Shown here piece by piece: positions 37,501 to 50,851 of a stretch of DNA of 64,000 nucleotides (position 1 is the stretch's first letter; each line of letters starts with the position of its first letter). Both the position numbers and the translations under genes were made by a program. The DNA is from Theristus sp. LFF4_11 (lineage: Eukaryota > Nematoda > Chromadorea > Monhysterida > Xyalidae): NCBI GenBank assembly GCA_030248135.1, contig JASANC010005470.1:1-64000 (forward strand), read 5' to 3'. A model generated the notes under the pieces. That model saw only the letters and a program-made list of their open reading frames with translations, did no database searches and was not told the DNA's origin.

Positions 37501-40500
37501 TTCACCCAAATTAGTGACACGACACTCATAGAGCGCTATTTTCGGGTTAGTTGGTGCTTCACGAGTCACTCGGGCAATAAAATGGATATAAGTGAATTCG
37601 AAAATGTTATTTCAGGCACACAAAGTCCCCAGTTTTATTCCTCACTCGTGCTCTCCTCCCCTGCAGCGTATTTGAACTCATACACCAAGCACCATCAGAA
37701 CAAATGGATGCAACAAAAAAACGCAAAAAAGATCATTGAACTCATTTTCATTCAACACCTCAACTCAACACACCATTCAGTGAACTGGCAGTGTGAAAAT
37801 TGTGTAAAAACGATGAGAAACTGAAAAAAAATTTAGTGCGCTGATCGAAAAAACTCAAACACGATACAGAGGTTACCTAACTTTTTTCAAAAAAACCTTT
37901 CGACGGATGCTTCAAATTTCAACTAACCTCTATCGGGATTTTAGAGAATTTAAAAAATGACCCACTTTTAACAACTTCTTTGCAATTATCCACCCCTAAA
38001 CCGTATTTCATCCGATAACCCAAAAAGACTGCACAGCTTTTCAAAATTTTTAAAATAAATGAGCGGGTACGAGGAGGGCGAAGGCAAAAGTGATGTGGTA
38101 TTTTTTGTTAAAAACCCCTTAATTTCACAACAACGACAACCCAACTGAAAACCAAAAATATATCAGTATCAGATCAGTATTTTCATTCAAAAGATAATAT
38201 CACATATCCCTCAGCAAAGTCTATCTTAAATTACGACCCCACCACAAATACAAAAGCAAAATCACAATTTATTATGCATTCTTGGTTATCCACCTGAGTT
38301 TAAATGCGTGTACAAATAAATCACACACGATCGGTGTGCTGTGTGCAGTTTCAAAACCTGCGTTTTTTAAACTCAAGTGTAGCCGCATGACGCGCGGGTT
38401 TCCTGAGGTCAATGCCACGACTCCCGCAGCCGAAAATAAAAATCTCCCCGCAATTTTTGCAATATGCACACAAAAGCAGATTGAAAAAAGCATCACTCTG
38501 GTGTCAACCAAGTTTTTTTTCATTGAATATTGTCCAAGGGTTTTTGTTTCTATTTCAGTTGTCACGAAATTTAATTTGTATGAGGTGAGTTTTTGTGTCC
38601 CTGTATGAACTTAACAAATAGCAAATTTACTGGTAATTGTGTGAACGACCGAGTGTTTTCTAGTTTTTACAAAATGCTAGAAAATGCAAGTTTCATGCTC
38701 ATTCAATATCTGAATAACATAATTCTAAAAAGCATGTCAGCAAAATGGCTAGCAATAAAAAGAATAATATTAGGTTTGTTGTTGTTCACTCACCGATGCG
38801 GTCTTGCCATTTTTACTGGTCACTTTCAGAAGCGAATTTTCATAACCCTGCAGAATGTAGAAGAAGTTCACAAATGTGAGATAAAAAAGTTCATAAAACG
38901 TTGAAAACTGCATTTTGAAAAAAGACACAAACTAAAAACAGCACGACTAACCGCATAAGATCGAAATAATAGATAGAGCTCGCGGGGCTTTGCGTCCAGC
39001 GGCAGACCGCTGACGAACAACGTTCGAACCTGAAAGTACACAAAATTTGAAGTGCAAAAACATCGCGAACGTCACTTGCTGCTGGTCGCTGATAGCAGCA
39101 GTGCCTTCCCTTCCCATCCATCACCCACAACTTTCTCAGTGTCCCAGTGAATCTGTTGTTGTCTTTCGTTCGAGTCACCCAACATAACCTGTCGCACATT
39201 CACTCCCTTGACGTCCCGATGGAAAAAAGGTACGAACGACTTGGCATCCTCAATTAACGCACATCGGCACACACACACTCACTCAGTCGTCTTGCCACTA
39301 ATCAGATCACTGCCCATACGGACGGATACCTCGCACGTATCAGCAGTCTCATTATAAATAAATCTCATGCAATCCCAGTGAACATACACTTGATCATACA
39401 TGCTCATTATCTTCTCTCTCACTATTATCAATCTATCTCGCCTCGATCCTGAACAGCAACAACAAGCTCACGCTGTTTCAATCGGCCACTGCCTTTGTGC
39501 CCTTTCGGTCAGGCTCCTTTCGTCCTGAGACGAGACGAAGTGAGGTAAGCGCAAGAAAGTGTACACTTCGGAAACCTCATTCTTGCCGAGACGATATCAT
39601 GAAAAACAGTCGCGACCTACACATAAGATATACATGCCTTTAAATTAAAGATATCACGACCACGACTAAATAGAAATCAATCGTTCTCCATGTCTGCCGA
39701 AGCGAAAATCACACGCACACAAGGACAATATTGAAAAATAATATGCTAACAGCATTTCAGTGTCTCACGCTTATTAACGCTTGGTCTCACGCTTTTGTTC
39801 ACCCTGTACTGGGCCTCTGAAACGAAAATAAAACGTAGAATAACAAAGGCACAAACCGCGCACGCCCACCTGAGCTGAGTCAATGCTTGTTTCTCGCTCA
39901 GAACTGGTAAAATTGGTTTTTGAAAACCGTTGAACAAAAAGCAAAACGTTATTAACAAAAGCTTGTCAATGAATACACTGCAATTATTATAGGATTCATC
40001 ATTTCACCTGCTCTGGCATCATTGGGGAAGACGACAAATATTCAAAAGGTGTTTTGGCACTGCAAAATAAAACACCATCAAAACAAAAATCGTGTCACCT
40101 CACAATTGTGTGTGATGCTCAGCATCATGCTCAGCTCAATCGATCATAGTTCACACTCCTATTCTTCAAGGTTGGTTCAATCTAAATAAAACATGTAGAT
40201 CCGCGAATTTTCCTGGCTGGATGGTAAAAATCCTCGACATGGACATAGAAAGGTACCACGACGCGACGAGTAAATGTTGTTAAAAGCTGAGCACCACCCC
40301 ATCATCACCGAACGATTCAGCCAACGCCACGGTCCATTGTGCCGTAACACCATAATTATCAAATTCATCAGTTATGCATTGCCAAAGCCCGACCATCGTA
40401 TGGGCAACGACAGAAAACTGCTGACAAAACAAACGTGCCCGAATGAACAGCGCTTTGTTGCAGTGGGCGAAATGAGCCGGAGAAAGGAATATTACACCGT

Positions 40501-43500
40501 CTACGTCTTCCTCTTTGGCTGGTCGGTGTTTTGCTCAAGGTGCAGTGCAAGTGCCCGCTGTACCGCCTTGAACGACTCTTTTGTGATTACAAAGCGCTAT
40601 TCAGATTTTCAGAGATACGACCAGACACTGCAAACGAGCAGACAATGTGCAGTGGTTCAATGATAAAGAACCGGAGATCGTTTTTTAGATGAGCGTGAAG
40701 CTCTTAATTTGCGGTTTGAAAAGCTGACTGGGATGTTCTCTTGATAATGTGCGCTTTGTTTGACAGTTAAAAACCGCCAAGAATGGAACCAAGTCCCGTG
40801 TCAGATTATCACAAGGATACAGCGGATACAGTTCACTTGCATGTGGTTCAAATTTAGTTGTTCAAGAATCAGTCTATCCAGAGTCATTAGTGATGCAAAC
40901 TCAAAATCGTCATTGGGTGTCGTAGATTAAGCAAAATCTTTTCACGTGAAATTCAAACTCAGAAGATTCAAACGTCAACGCCCTAATTCGATAACTTCGC
41001 CCCCTCGTGTCTCGCAAGCAAAACGACGATGACGCAGCGCAGGTTGAGCACACACACACGACAACAACAAGAAGCTTTACACTTGCTAGTGCTAACAACA
41101 AGCTGCAAGCCTAACACACGGCGCATGTTCTCGCTGAATGCTCTAGAAACGATCAATCACTGCTGCAATTAACTTCGTCGTCTCGTTCGTGAGTGCCGTT
41201 GCCTCGCTTGCATGCATGTATGAATGATGTCAAGCTGAGCATTATAATGCACCTACATGCCGTGTATGTGTGTGCTGGTGGTAACTGTCACTGTCGACCG
41301 TGGGGTTCCGGTTGTTAGAGCAGCGAGCGACTGTGCTCGACCGAGACGCCCGCCTTGCCCCTAATAGCTTGCTCGCCTGCGCCTCGCGTGCACTTTTCTG
41401 AATACCTTGATGTTGTACGACAGAGAAACTTGTTCTCACATCATTTGCTGTGATGAAGAACATTCCAAAGCATTTTGGTTACTTTGTGGCTCTCACTCCT
41501 ACTCAGTGCATGTGCATCTAACACAGAGCTGTTCATATGTGATGGGAGGCTGGACTTTACTGTCGTCGTCGTCAACGTCTCGATTAAATTATACGTCAAT
41601 GCGGTGCGCCACCAACCAGGCAACATGTTTCACAGGTTCTCATTTATTGGCGCCTGGCGGACGTGGTTTAGTCGAACTGCCAAAAAGTCTTTTCATCAAT
41701 AGTGCAAAAAGGGCATTCTGAAGCCAACCAGTTCTTCGGCCCAGGCACGATCTTATCAACCAACATATCTTCAGTGTTTGGCATACAGGTGTATACAGGT
41801 GCATTTTCACGACACAACGACATACTGAGAAGTGCGTGTGATTGTGCCCAATGACGCAGTGCGTTGTTGCTAACTGCCACTGTTCCCTCATTTTAAGTGA
41901 AAAAACGGCGCAAATCGACACACAAAAAGACTGAAAACAGCAGAAACGCCGCTCTCACACGCGAAAAAAGAAAATATCACCACGGCCGCGTCGAATAAAA
42001 CACATGTGTGATAGACGCAGAGAGAAATTCATGCATGTTTAACGCACATACACATGTAACGTACGAGACATTGTACAGGGTGGGCCAAAAAAAAGGTTCC
42101 ATTTTCAAACTGCTGTCACTGGCTGGTGTTTTAATATTATGAACTGAAATTTTCAGCACTGATAAAACATGTGATGCCATTTTACTGACAAAATTTTTTT
42201 CCCGATATATAATTCCTGGCGCTCACTGTGGCAGATTTTCTAAAAAAGCTCGAAAAATCAACAAATTGACTGAAATGAGTGCAAGAAAAAATTAGTATCA
42301 AGATGCGTGATCCAATTCTGAAACTGTTGCGAAGGTGACAAATGGGTCTTTTTGGATACCCGGGGTATTGATAGTTCAAATCATGCGGTCAGAGTGGAAA
42401 GGTCTCACACTTGAATTGCATTTGAGCAGCTCGAGCGAATCTCTGATGTTTCACAACGGACTCGAGTCAGCAGCCATGCGACTGCGACAGAAAGAATTGT
42501 TCAGTTGACTTTTTTGTTTTCTGTGTTACTCTGTCTGTTAATTTGTTTCTTTTGAAAAGTTTTTCTGCGGTTTGAATAAAAACAGTGTTTCAGTTTCAGT
42601 TTTCTGCAGTTTCGTCATGGTTAAGTGGACAGCAGAACAACGGGTCTGGTGTGCTATCTGGTGGGAGCAATCTGAAAGTTTTTCTGCAGTGACTCGCCAG
42701 TTTCGCGTAAAATTCAATCCAGCCGCTGCGGACGAGAACCTTGATGATGATTTGGATGTCTATGAGCAATGATTCGTTGTGAAATTCTTGGTTAAAAATT
42801 CGTTTTTTTTGAAAATTTGGGAATTTTTAAACATTGTGCTGTAAAACTGAATCTACTTGACCAAATTAGATAAAAATTTTGTCAGAAAAATGGCATCACA
42901 TGTTTTATCAATGCTGAAAATTTCAGCTCATAATATTGAAACACCAGCCAGTGACAGCGGTTTGAAAATGGAACCTTTTTTTTGGCCCACCCTGTACATG
43001 TATGACGCATATGTCCACCACAATACATAAAGTATGGACGCATAAGCAAGTATACAAGCAAGTACATGTTCAAATAGACATATATCGAAGTCGTCTAGCG
43101 TGTAGAGTGCTCGTTATCGGATTGATTTGTGAACGAAACTCAACACACACACACATACATACATACATACATACACAGCCATGGTTAAGGACCGACCACA
43201 CACTGGAACCCATGTAGCAGCACAGCACCGTCACATCAACATCAAAGATGACGGCAAAACATACGGCAGAGTCATGCGATGCGACACTGTGACGAACCAT
43301 GTGGCATCCGGCGTTGCACCACGCGACTAAATGCGCTATCTCAATCAATCGGACAAACTTTGCTGCTTGTTTGACTGGGTTATCGCAATTCTTTTTCTGC
43401 GAGATTCAATGAGTTAAGAAAATCATCTGTTGAGCTTTTCAAAAATACGCCCAACTGTTTGACAGTATTTTACAGCAGATGTAAAAAATGACTGTCCTGT

Positions 43501-46500
43501 TTCTCCCTCAGTTATGGCTCCGCTGATTTCTGTTTCTTCCGTCCACAACGCACATGAATGTCGTCGTGGTAATAATTTCAGTCTGTCTGCACTTTGCTCG
43601 CTACTCTATTTCTATCAAGCATATCAAGTTGAAGCCAGCTACTCCTTACTCAGAGTCAGTTTACTCGACGATACGCCATGGTCGGCTGGATGAGTCGTTT
43701 TCCAGGCAGGCGATAGCTTTATGATGCTTGGTTGCTGGGCAGTGGCGTAGCGCAAAGCAAATTGAGATGAAGCACTTCAAAGAAGGAAAATTATTTTCAT
43801 CCACACGCAACAAACAACCATTTTATCATTGCAGCTAGCTAGCTATAGCCGTGAAAATAACTAAACTAACACATCGGCAAGAAACCATCTGCTGACGTTG
43901 CATCATGCATGTATCTATGGCAAATTACACACATTTCCCTGCTAGTTACAAATTTTGAAAGAACCACTTCATTGTGTCGTCATTACATGTACTCAATCTT
44001 TTGTGTTGAAACTCGTGAAATAGCTCCGAAAAGCGCAAACTGCTACAATTTTAAATCACCATACCGGTCGTTAATCATGTCAACGTCAACAGTAAACTGT
44101 CGGCATTGCACAGTGTGGCCGCTTTTCACACAGTTTGAAACTGCTCTTCCACTTAACAAATTTGAAACGCAACACACAAGCAGCTAAGCTGCTAAAAATC
44201 GGCTTTGTATACCGTAGTGAGCAGGCCTCTGATCTCTGATGTAGCAACATGTGATTATGTATGAAGTTCACTCACTCCGTATTAGCACGGATGGAAAACG
44301 CAACAAAGCGGCTTTCAGCCACAACATCAATAGAAATTCTGCCCAATAAAAACTCTCATTTGTTTCCATAACCTTGAAAAAAAAACCGATGGTTTTCTAA
44401 TGACTTGTTTTGATGATCCGTTCATCAATACATGGCCGCTTCTGAAATACGTGCGTGATTTTAGGGATTGGAACATGTGAAAAAACGAAATTGACGGCAA
44501 CAGCTAGGATGATGGCGCTTTTGTGCGACAGTTTCACGAACACTTTGGGCAATGTTGAAACTATAAACTAAAATCTCAACAAAATAATCAAATCGCGAGT
44601 CGGCTCAAATCAGCCGAAAAACATACATACGCCCGCTTCGTTTTTACGAGAGATGCTTTTTTAACCTTGAGTTGCGCGCATTAGTAAACACCTTCATTAC
44701 ACTTCAGCACTGTTTCATACCGAATTTTCTCGACAAATCAATTAGCAAAATCTATCCGCCAAAAAATCAAAATCCATCTTTCGCCACAGACGGGACTGAT
44801 TACAACACCGATGGGTCACACAAACTCTCAACAAAAAGACTCACTCCTGCAAACAAGTTGTAGTTGCATCGTTTTTAAACGTGCTGTGGTTACCATAGAC
44901 CATTCATTTCATACTGCGACACAATTTTTAGCGCATTCTACAAAACCCCGTTAACATTACCGCCACCTCCTCCCAACCATGACACATGACAAACATTAAA
45001 CAAACAAGACACTTCAACACTTTTTCAAAATACCATGTGCAAACAGCCAGAGCGGCTTACAACAGCGCTCAAAAGCTCGGAAGTTTCAACAAAACATGCA
45101 TAGAAAGAACACTCTAAAACAAGCTCACAATATTCTACTCTGCTCCATGTCTGGTTATCAGATGTTTAGTATGAAAAAGGTACTTTTTTCAATTCAAGGG
45201 CATTTTGGTTTGGTTCTAACCACGCAAAATCATAGAGTTCCCTCAAACGCGTCTTCGCATACCATCAAATGAGTTCAAGTGAAAACCGCCTTCGACAGCA
45301 CGACACAGAGACAACAAAACGATCGCACAACCGAGCAAAACCATAATTCAATGTTCGTAGACCGTTAAACAAACATACATTATAACATCATATTTATTAC
45401 CACATTTTCACACAAAACGCACAAAAGTGTCCGACCGCTGTAAAGTACAACGCAAATACTGTGTGTGAACTTTTTGCTGTCGACTTTCGCCATTATTCAT
45501 CTGCTATCTTACAGTTTCATTATTGTTGCCAAACGGAAAAATGGTGTGAAGTACGCATAGCACGAGAGTGAAAGTGTGAAAATGTTTTAGAGTGTTTTGT
45601 TTGCAGAGTCTCATATAGTCTATTTCATTATGTTTTGTTTAAGACTACCGTTTTCAGCCTGAATATAGTACATAAAACGAAAAGCTGACGAAAAAATCGC
45701 GATGATGTTAGCAATTGGTGACAATGGAAAATGGACGATTCACAAACATGTTTGCAGCCCTGATCGGTTGCAGCCCAAACTTATTCAACTATTATCTATT
45801 ACATGTAATGATACTGTTGGCGAATCAGGTTTTCCACTTCACTGCAACGCTGTGGTCGACTTAGCGTAAACCTTGAGAAAATGCGAGAATTTGAGCTTTT
45901 TTGTTTCAATCGCAGCAGTTTAACAGTATTCAGTTGAGAAGACGCACTTCGGATGCTGTGTTGTTCAATAAACTTAGTAGGGATTGCTGACAAACCAGGC
46001 TACTGTAACGTACAATGCAATTCATTAACTTGATTTTTTATTCAGTTGACTGTCAAGCAAAACTAGGCTTCGCATCACCCCACCCTCAATTAACATTTGA
46101 ATTCCATTTGCTTAACGCGTTTCCCATTGCAGAAAAAGAGCTTGACCACACAGACGCAATCAAAAACGCACAAATCGAAATACACTTCAAAAAACTGAAA
46201 TAAACAGCACTGTGCGCAAAAAATGCGCGTATCGCATTTTACAGCCAAAATACGCACAGATTGTGTATACGCTCACCATTTTCACCAAATGCGGACAAAA
46301 AATTGTGGTGACTATTTGATTTTCTTTTCATTGCACATTCACACAAACAACACAAACCAGTCAGTCGTATGTTGCATGACCAAAAGAGCGCCGACAATTT
46401 GCATTTCACACATTCGCTAGCGGTTGGCGGCGATTGCCAAATAGCAGTAGTGGCGAATGATTCCAAAAATAAATAAATCCCGCACGGTACACACAATCCG

Positions 46501-47924
46501 TGGTGGTGTGACGGCGTCCGCATGCCGTAAGATGACACACTCGAAGATTTGTCGCAAAACTAAACACACTGAATATACATGTACTTGCTGCTGGTGCATT
46601 GTAAAATCGCGCCACAGAACATGCAGACGGGCAGTAGCCGATCACCAGCGAATGACATAACCTGGCCTGGGCGCTGGGCCTCGCCATGTTATGCAAAAAG
46701 GATCGATCTGAGAAACGATGGCACGAATTGCAAAAGCAAACCACCCAAATGGGATCGTGACCTTGGAAGACGCTCGGACGCGCACAGGCACCCACGCGCT
46801 ACACACGTTGGCGAAAAAGCGAGAATTTCCATATTGATTTCTTGTGCTGTGCGCGGCTGTGTGTTGCGCTCAACCCGAACGGAAAACCCGACCTAGTACA
46901 AGTTCGCAGACAGGCTACAATCAAACAAACATAAACGCCTTGTCACATCACTACAATGAAATCAGCCAATGATTCCAATACGACCAACGAACAGCCAACC
47001 TCATGCTGCAAAAAAAACTCCGGGTGTTTTGCTCATAGAGTTTAGAGATGACACGGAAACTGGCTGAACTTGGACTTGATTGTACAAAGAAGTGAAAAGA
47101 AGTTTTTTAAAAAAACCATTTCTCCATCACACTGCATCAACATTGCCACAGCTTTCTCGCACATGCACCAGTCGACCAGTCAATTTCATGACGTGGTGCA
47201 ATGCAAAAATTGTTTTTTGCAGAGTTGTAATGAGTCGTGCACGGCGTAAAACGGGAATGAATGGATATTTCAATTTCACCACAGCCACCGTTTTGTGGCC
47301 GTAAAAATACTTTACATTTTCTGAGCAGAAACGTGACTTGACGACACATGCTGACCGTGAAAGAAAGCAATTCGAATAACGCCGCAAAAATGATACACAA
47401 ACGTAAATACTGAAACAAATCAATCACGCAAGCAACACATCAATTTGCTACTAACTTCACAAGAAAAATCTGAATGCTACTGCCTTTAACCCAGCCAACT
47501 CAAATGTTCCATTTTCGACCAACCAGTGGTGAAATTTAAGCTAGGGTTAGCCGGTAGCCCGGTTCCAAAGAACAGGCCACGTCCACGAACCACAAAACAC
47601 TTCGCCGCCGGCTTCTGCATTCATCAAAATACACGCGGCCATAATTGACGGTGACAAACAACAAATCCCAGTAGCCCACAGAACAGTCTGGCAGAGGCCC
47701 GGAAGGCTTCCGCGTGCACGCACGCATTTATAAAACAAAACAGAGAAGCCAAACAAAACCGAGAAAGCGGAACCCGCCGATCGCACCTCGTCGTCGCCGG
47801 GCACCGTGTGCACCGAGTCCATCGACTGGCTGGCCGTCAGCTTCCCGGCGGCCGGTGGCATCACAACGTGGCCGTTCGTCGTTGCGCTCGCTGTTTCGCC
47901 GTTCGTTTTCAGCATCATGACCAT
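31591..47924 (-). CDS. RBPMS/couch potato/MEC-8 family RNA-binding protein, two RRMs, 489 aa
   Basis: Nuclear and cytoplasmic RNA-binding regulator of splicing and RNA localisation in this family. Twelve coding exons: 47787-47924, 38952-39029, 38794-38847, 36350-36412, 35010-35160, 33985-34175, 33517-33634, 32939-33105, 32593-32718, 32147-32356, 31797-31904 and 31591-31656. Phases all agree, giving 490 codons with stop. RRM1 (residues about 47-130) has [35 protein letters not shown] and [19 protein letters not shown]2 (about 387-468) has [18 protein letters not shown], then [21 protein letters not shown]. The RRM1 and RRM2 wording is closest in my memory to RBPMS/CPO and to MEC-8, respectively. 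The linker is Gln/His/Ala-rich ([23 protein letters not shown]). The start is the ATG at 47924 after an in-frame stop. Intron 1 is 8.8 kb, which suggests regulatory content or alternative first exons. Confidence 0.92.
35943..36124. mobile_element. TGACGTCAT inverted-repeat element, copy 3
   Basis: Left end TTATTCAAACGTGACCGG with AAATGACGTCAT. The right end is diverged (ATGACACCATTTCG, then AACATGTTTTAATAA). It lies in an intron of the RBPMS-type gene. Confidence 0.65.
42076..42994 (+). mobile_element. Internally deleted Tc1/mariner-like element
   Basis: Terminal inverted repeats of about 130 bp begin CAGGGTGGGCCAAAAAAAAG and end with TTTTTTTGGCCCACCCTG. Both ends are flanked by TA inside TGTACA/TGTACATG, as expected for the TA target of this superfamily. 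The plus-strand frame 42617-42772 begins [19 protein letters not shown], which fits the N-terminal helix-turn-helix of mariner-type transposases, and stops after about 50 residues. No DDE/D catalytic domain remains, so this is a non-autonomous deletion derivative. Confidence 0.85.
43143..43176. repeat. Microsatellite (CA)n(TACA)n
   Basis: A short run of CA dinucleotides passes into about six TACA tetranucleotides. Confidence 0.8.
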
Positions 47925-48990
47925 AATATTGGTCGACGGAGAAATCGGTGATTTGCGAAAGTACTGCGAAAGTTCTCTCAATTACGCAACTTTTCACAAA
48001 ACAGAATTTCGCTCAATTTCGATGAGCACTTTTCCGTCGACGACGATGAGTGTCGAAATTATTTGCAAACGAGAAACCAAGCGAGAATTTTGCCGAGAGT
48101 AGATTGACGGAATGGTTGAATAAGGTGCACTTTTATATCAGAGGTTCACTGAATCAGAAAAAAAACTGTCTCGTTTGGTGGATTAAATCGGGTGGTCGGG
48201 TTACTCACAACAAGCAGCCACCTTCGCTTCGTTCCAGTTTCAAACCGGTGCTGATCAATGAATTATGGATGGTGCAGGTGCTACTAGTAGAATAGGATTA
48301 GACGTGATCTGTGGTGGTGGTAGGTGACGTGAGTGAGGTGGCGTCCAACCGGTAAGTACGACGACGACGTGTGCGCGTGTCTGCAAAAAAAATCAAACAG
48401 ATGATTAGAAGCCATCAACCCTCTCTGTGGACTAGAATCGGATATTGGCTTTGATCTTGCCTTGCTTTGGATCGTCAGGATTTGGACACAATCTTAAAAG
48501 TGATTTTTTTTATTTTTGATCAGAGCAGAGGTTGCGTTGCTTGCAATGAGTCGTTGTAGGTTCCTAATCCTAAGACCTAATCCTAATCCTATTCCTAAGC
48601 CAAGCCTTTTTGATAAGATGAAAATGCTCAATTTAGTTTTTGCCTTTTTTTCTTTCCTGTGTTATAGAGGAGGAGGAGCACCGGAACTGCAGATGCAGCT
48701 GTTTTAATAATGATGCATCACGGATCATCAGTCGGTCGACCGACGTCATCGTGCAATCGATTTTTGAACTTGAACGAACTTGAACTTTCAAAAATGCTTC
48801 AAAAATGAAAAATTCAGTCTTATTTTAAAAAAGGAACGGGATTCAGGCTTAGGATTTGGGTTTGGTTGGAGCACGATTTTTCGTTTTTGCAGTCATTTTT
48901 GCAGTTGTGGCTTGCGTTGCGACCATTAGTTTTGTCCATTTTTTGATGAGATCAGAAAACCGGCCGGGTTTTCTCCCACCACCTTTGTCG

Positions 48991-49356
48991 CCTCCGTGGC
49001 TCGGTGGTTAGCACGTTCGCCTTCAACTCAGAAGGTGACGGGTTCGATCCCCCACGGAGGATGACAAACTGCCGCCAGTGTAGCTCTCTACTCTAATAAC
49101 TACACTCGCTTTCAACTAAAGCTTTCGGATTCGCTGCCCTGCGGGGATATAGCGACCGCAGGCCACCGAAACCGAAATCGGGCTAAGATCACTGGTGCCC
49201 CCAGGACAGAGCGGGGCTTAGAGGCTGTCCCCCTCATGTGGCGAGGGTATTGGTTCCACGGGATGGTGAGCCGTCCGTTCCCCAATCCCACCGGAGTTTG
49301 GTACCTTCGGGTTTCCGGAATCGGTGGGGGGCGTGCTTCAAATATTAAAAAAAAAC
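48991..49356 (+). mobile_element. tRNA-derived SINE
   Basis: A tRNA-like head (48991-49060) has perfectly complementary 7-base ends CCTCCGT and ACGGAGG. It also has an A-box-like GGCTCGGTGGTTAGCAC and a B-box GGGTTCGATCC, i.e. an internal pol III promoter. The body continues about 300 bp with GC-rich unique sequence and ends in ATTAAAAAAAAA. The anticodon arm does not give a standard seven-base loop, so this is not a functional tRNA. Only one copy is in the window. Confidence 0.8.
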
Positions 49357-50625
49357 TACTCCGGGGAACATCGAAGCAAAGTACAAATGATTTCATCTGA
49401 TCTTTGACCACAAAGCACAAAAAACTACGCATAAACACACAAAACTTGTCGTAAGCAAAGTAAACTGAACTAACAAGTTGATTGATTCAGCGCACGCTGG
49501 GTGAGAAAACTTTCAGCAGCAGCAAGAGTAAAGTTGGTTGAGACGTGAAAGTTGGTGTGTCTGAGAAAGACGCAAGATAGCAGAAAACAACGACGAAAAC
49601 TGTAATGGCGACATGACCAATACTCAATAAATAACACATTGGCAAAGTGCGTGCATCATGAACTAACCTATCCATAAAACACGCCGCGGACAAGCGAAAA
49701 TTTCACCAACCGACCGCCGGTATGATGGTGCACAGAGAGAGAGGGCTTGGTTGCCGAGCAACTAACACAACAATAACGACATGAACGCACATGCGCATGC
49801 GCGGTAGCCTTAAATGTGCTCATGCATGGAGTGAGTCTCTGCGCGACACACTATGCAGCAAGAACTCATGATTTTTGCACACACAAACACATGGATACAT
49901 CGGGTATTCACTCATTGGAGAAAGCGTGTTGACACACTCGCGCGGCACACACCATTGCGCAGACTGACTCCGCCCCTAGACGTATTCTGTAATCTGCAGA
50001 TTATTATGTTGTTGCGTGTTTTATGTTTTATATGGGCCGGGGTGCACACCACTTCTTGTCAGACTAATCGCCAATCGATGAGCGATATTATTGCTGAGCA
50101 TTTTGAACTTTCTTTTCTCTTCACCGGGTTGCCTGACATTATTTCTGTGTGATTGACTGCATGCCAGAAAACGGAAGTTGCCGTTGTTGTCGCATAAAAA
50201 ATCAAGACTGACAAAACAAAACAAAAACAAGAAAATGTGCTGTGTTGTATACAAAACTTGAAAAACCCTCCATCGATTCATTTTTTTAAATTTATTTTTG
50301 TTTGGATTGAAGCACAACAACAAAACACAAAAATTACGTTTCTGAAAAGAAGTTAACTGCTTGTCAACTCTTGGCTGTTGCCGATTTGTCGTCTCGATTC
50401 GAAGCAGCGTAGCGTTATCCATCAACAACAACGTCACGTCAATAACCACTGCGTTTTTTTCGGAAGTGTTCAAGAAACTGCTATGGAACACTGAAAAACG
50501 TTTGGAACGAGAAACACGACCTGGTTTTGTATCCACATGCTGCAAAATTTTTGGTTGATGTTTTTCACAAATAAATCCTACGCGGTTGAGCTTGGTGCAA
50601 GTGTTGAAAAATTATTTTACACGTA

Positions 50626-50793
50626 CATTCGAACTCTAAATTATAGGGAATCAGCTGATTGGTTGGTGGTCAGCTGATTGCATGGTTTCTGTGCAAACCA
50701 AACTCCGCCCCACAGCAATTTCTGCACAGAATGCATGCAGCACGCGACCACCAACCAATCAGCTGATTCCCTACAATTTAGAGTTTGACTGTA
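50626..50793. mobile_element. Near-palindromic CAGCTGATTGG element, copy 2
   Basis: Ends CGAACTCTAAATTATAGGG and CCCTACAATTTAGAGTTTG are inverted repeats. Both arms continue with AATCAGCTGATTGGTTGGTGG and complement, and the centre reads ACTCCGCCCC. It is nearly a full-length palindrome of 168 bp. Confidence 0.85.
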
Positions 50794-50851
50794 TGATGTT
50801 TTTTTATGTTTTGCTTCGCCACGCCACGAACGACCCGGATCATCAGGTCAA

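Larger units (their letters stand above)
39030..47786. other. Large first intron of the RBPMS-type gene
   Basis: 8.8 kb without a supported exon on either strand. It holds a deleted mariner-like element (42076-42994), a CA/TACA microsatellite (43143-43176) and otherwise unique sequence of moderate AT content. Alternative promoters or first exons of the RBPMS-type gene could lie here; I could not identify one. Confidence 0.55.

Noticed and set aside
48991..49060. Functional tRNA gene
   Set aside because: Acceptor ends pair perfectly, but the anticodon arm has no seven-base loop and the sequence runs on into a SINE body with an A-rich tail.
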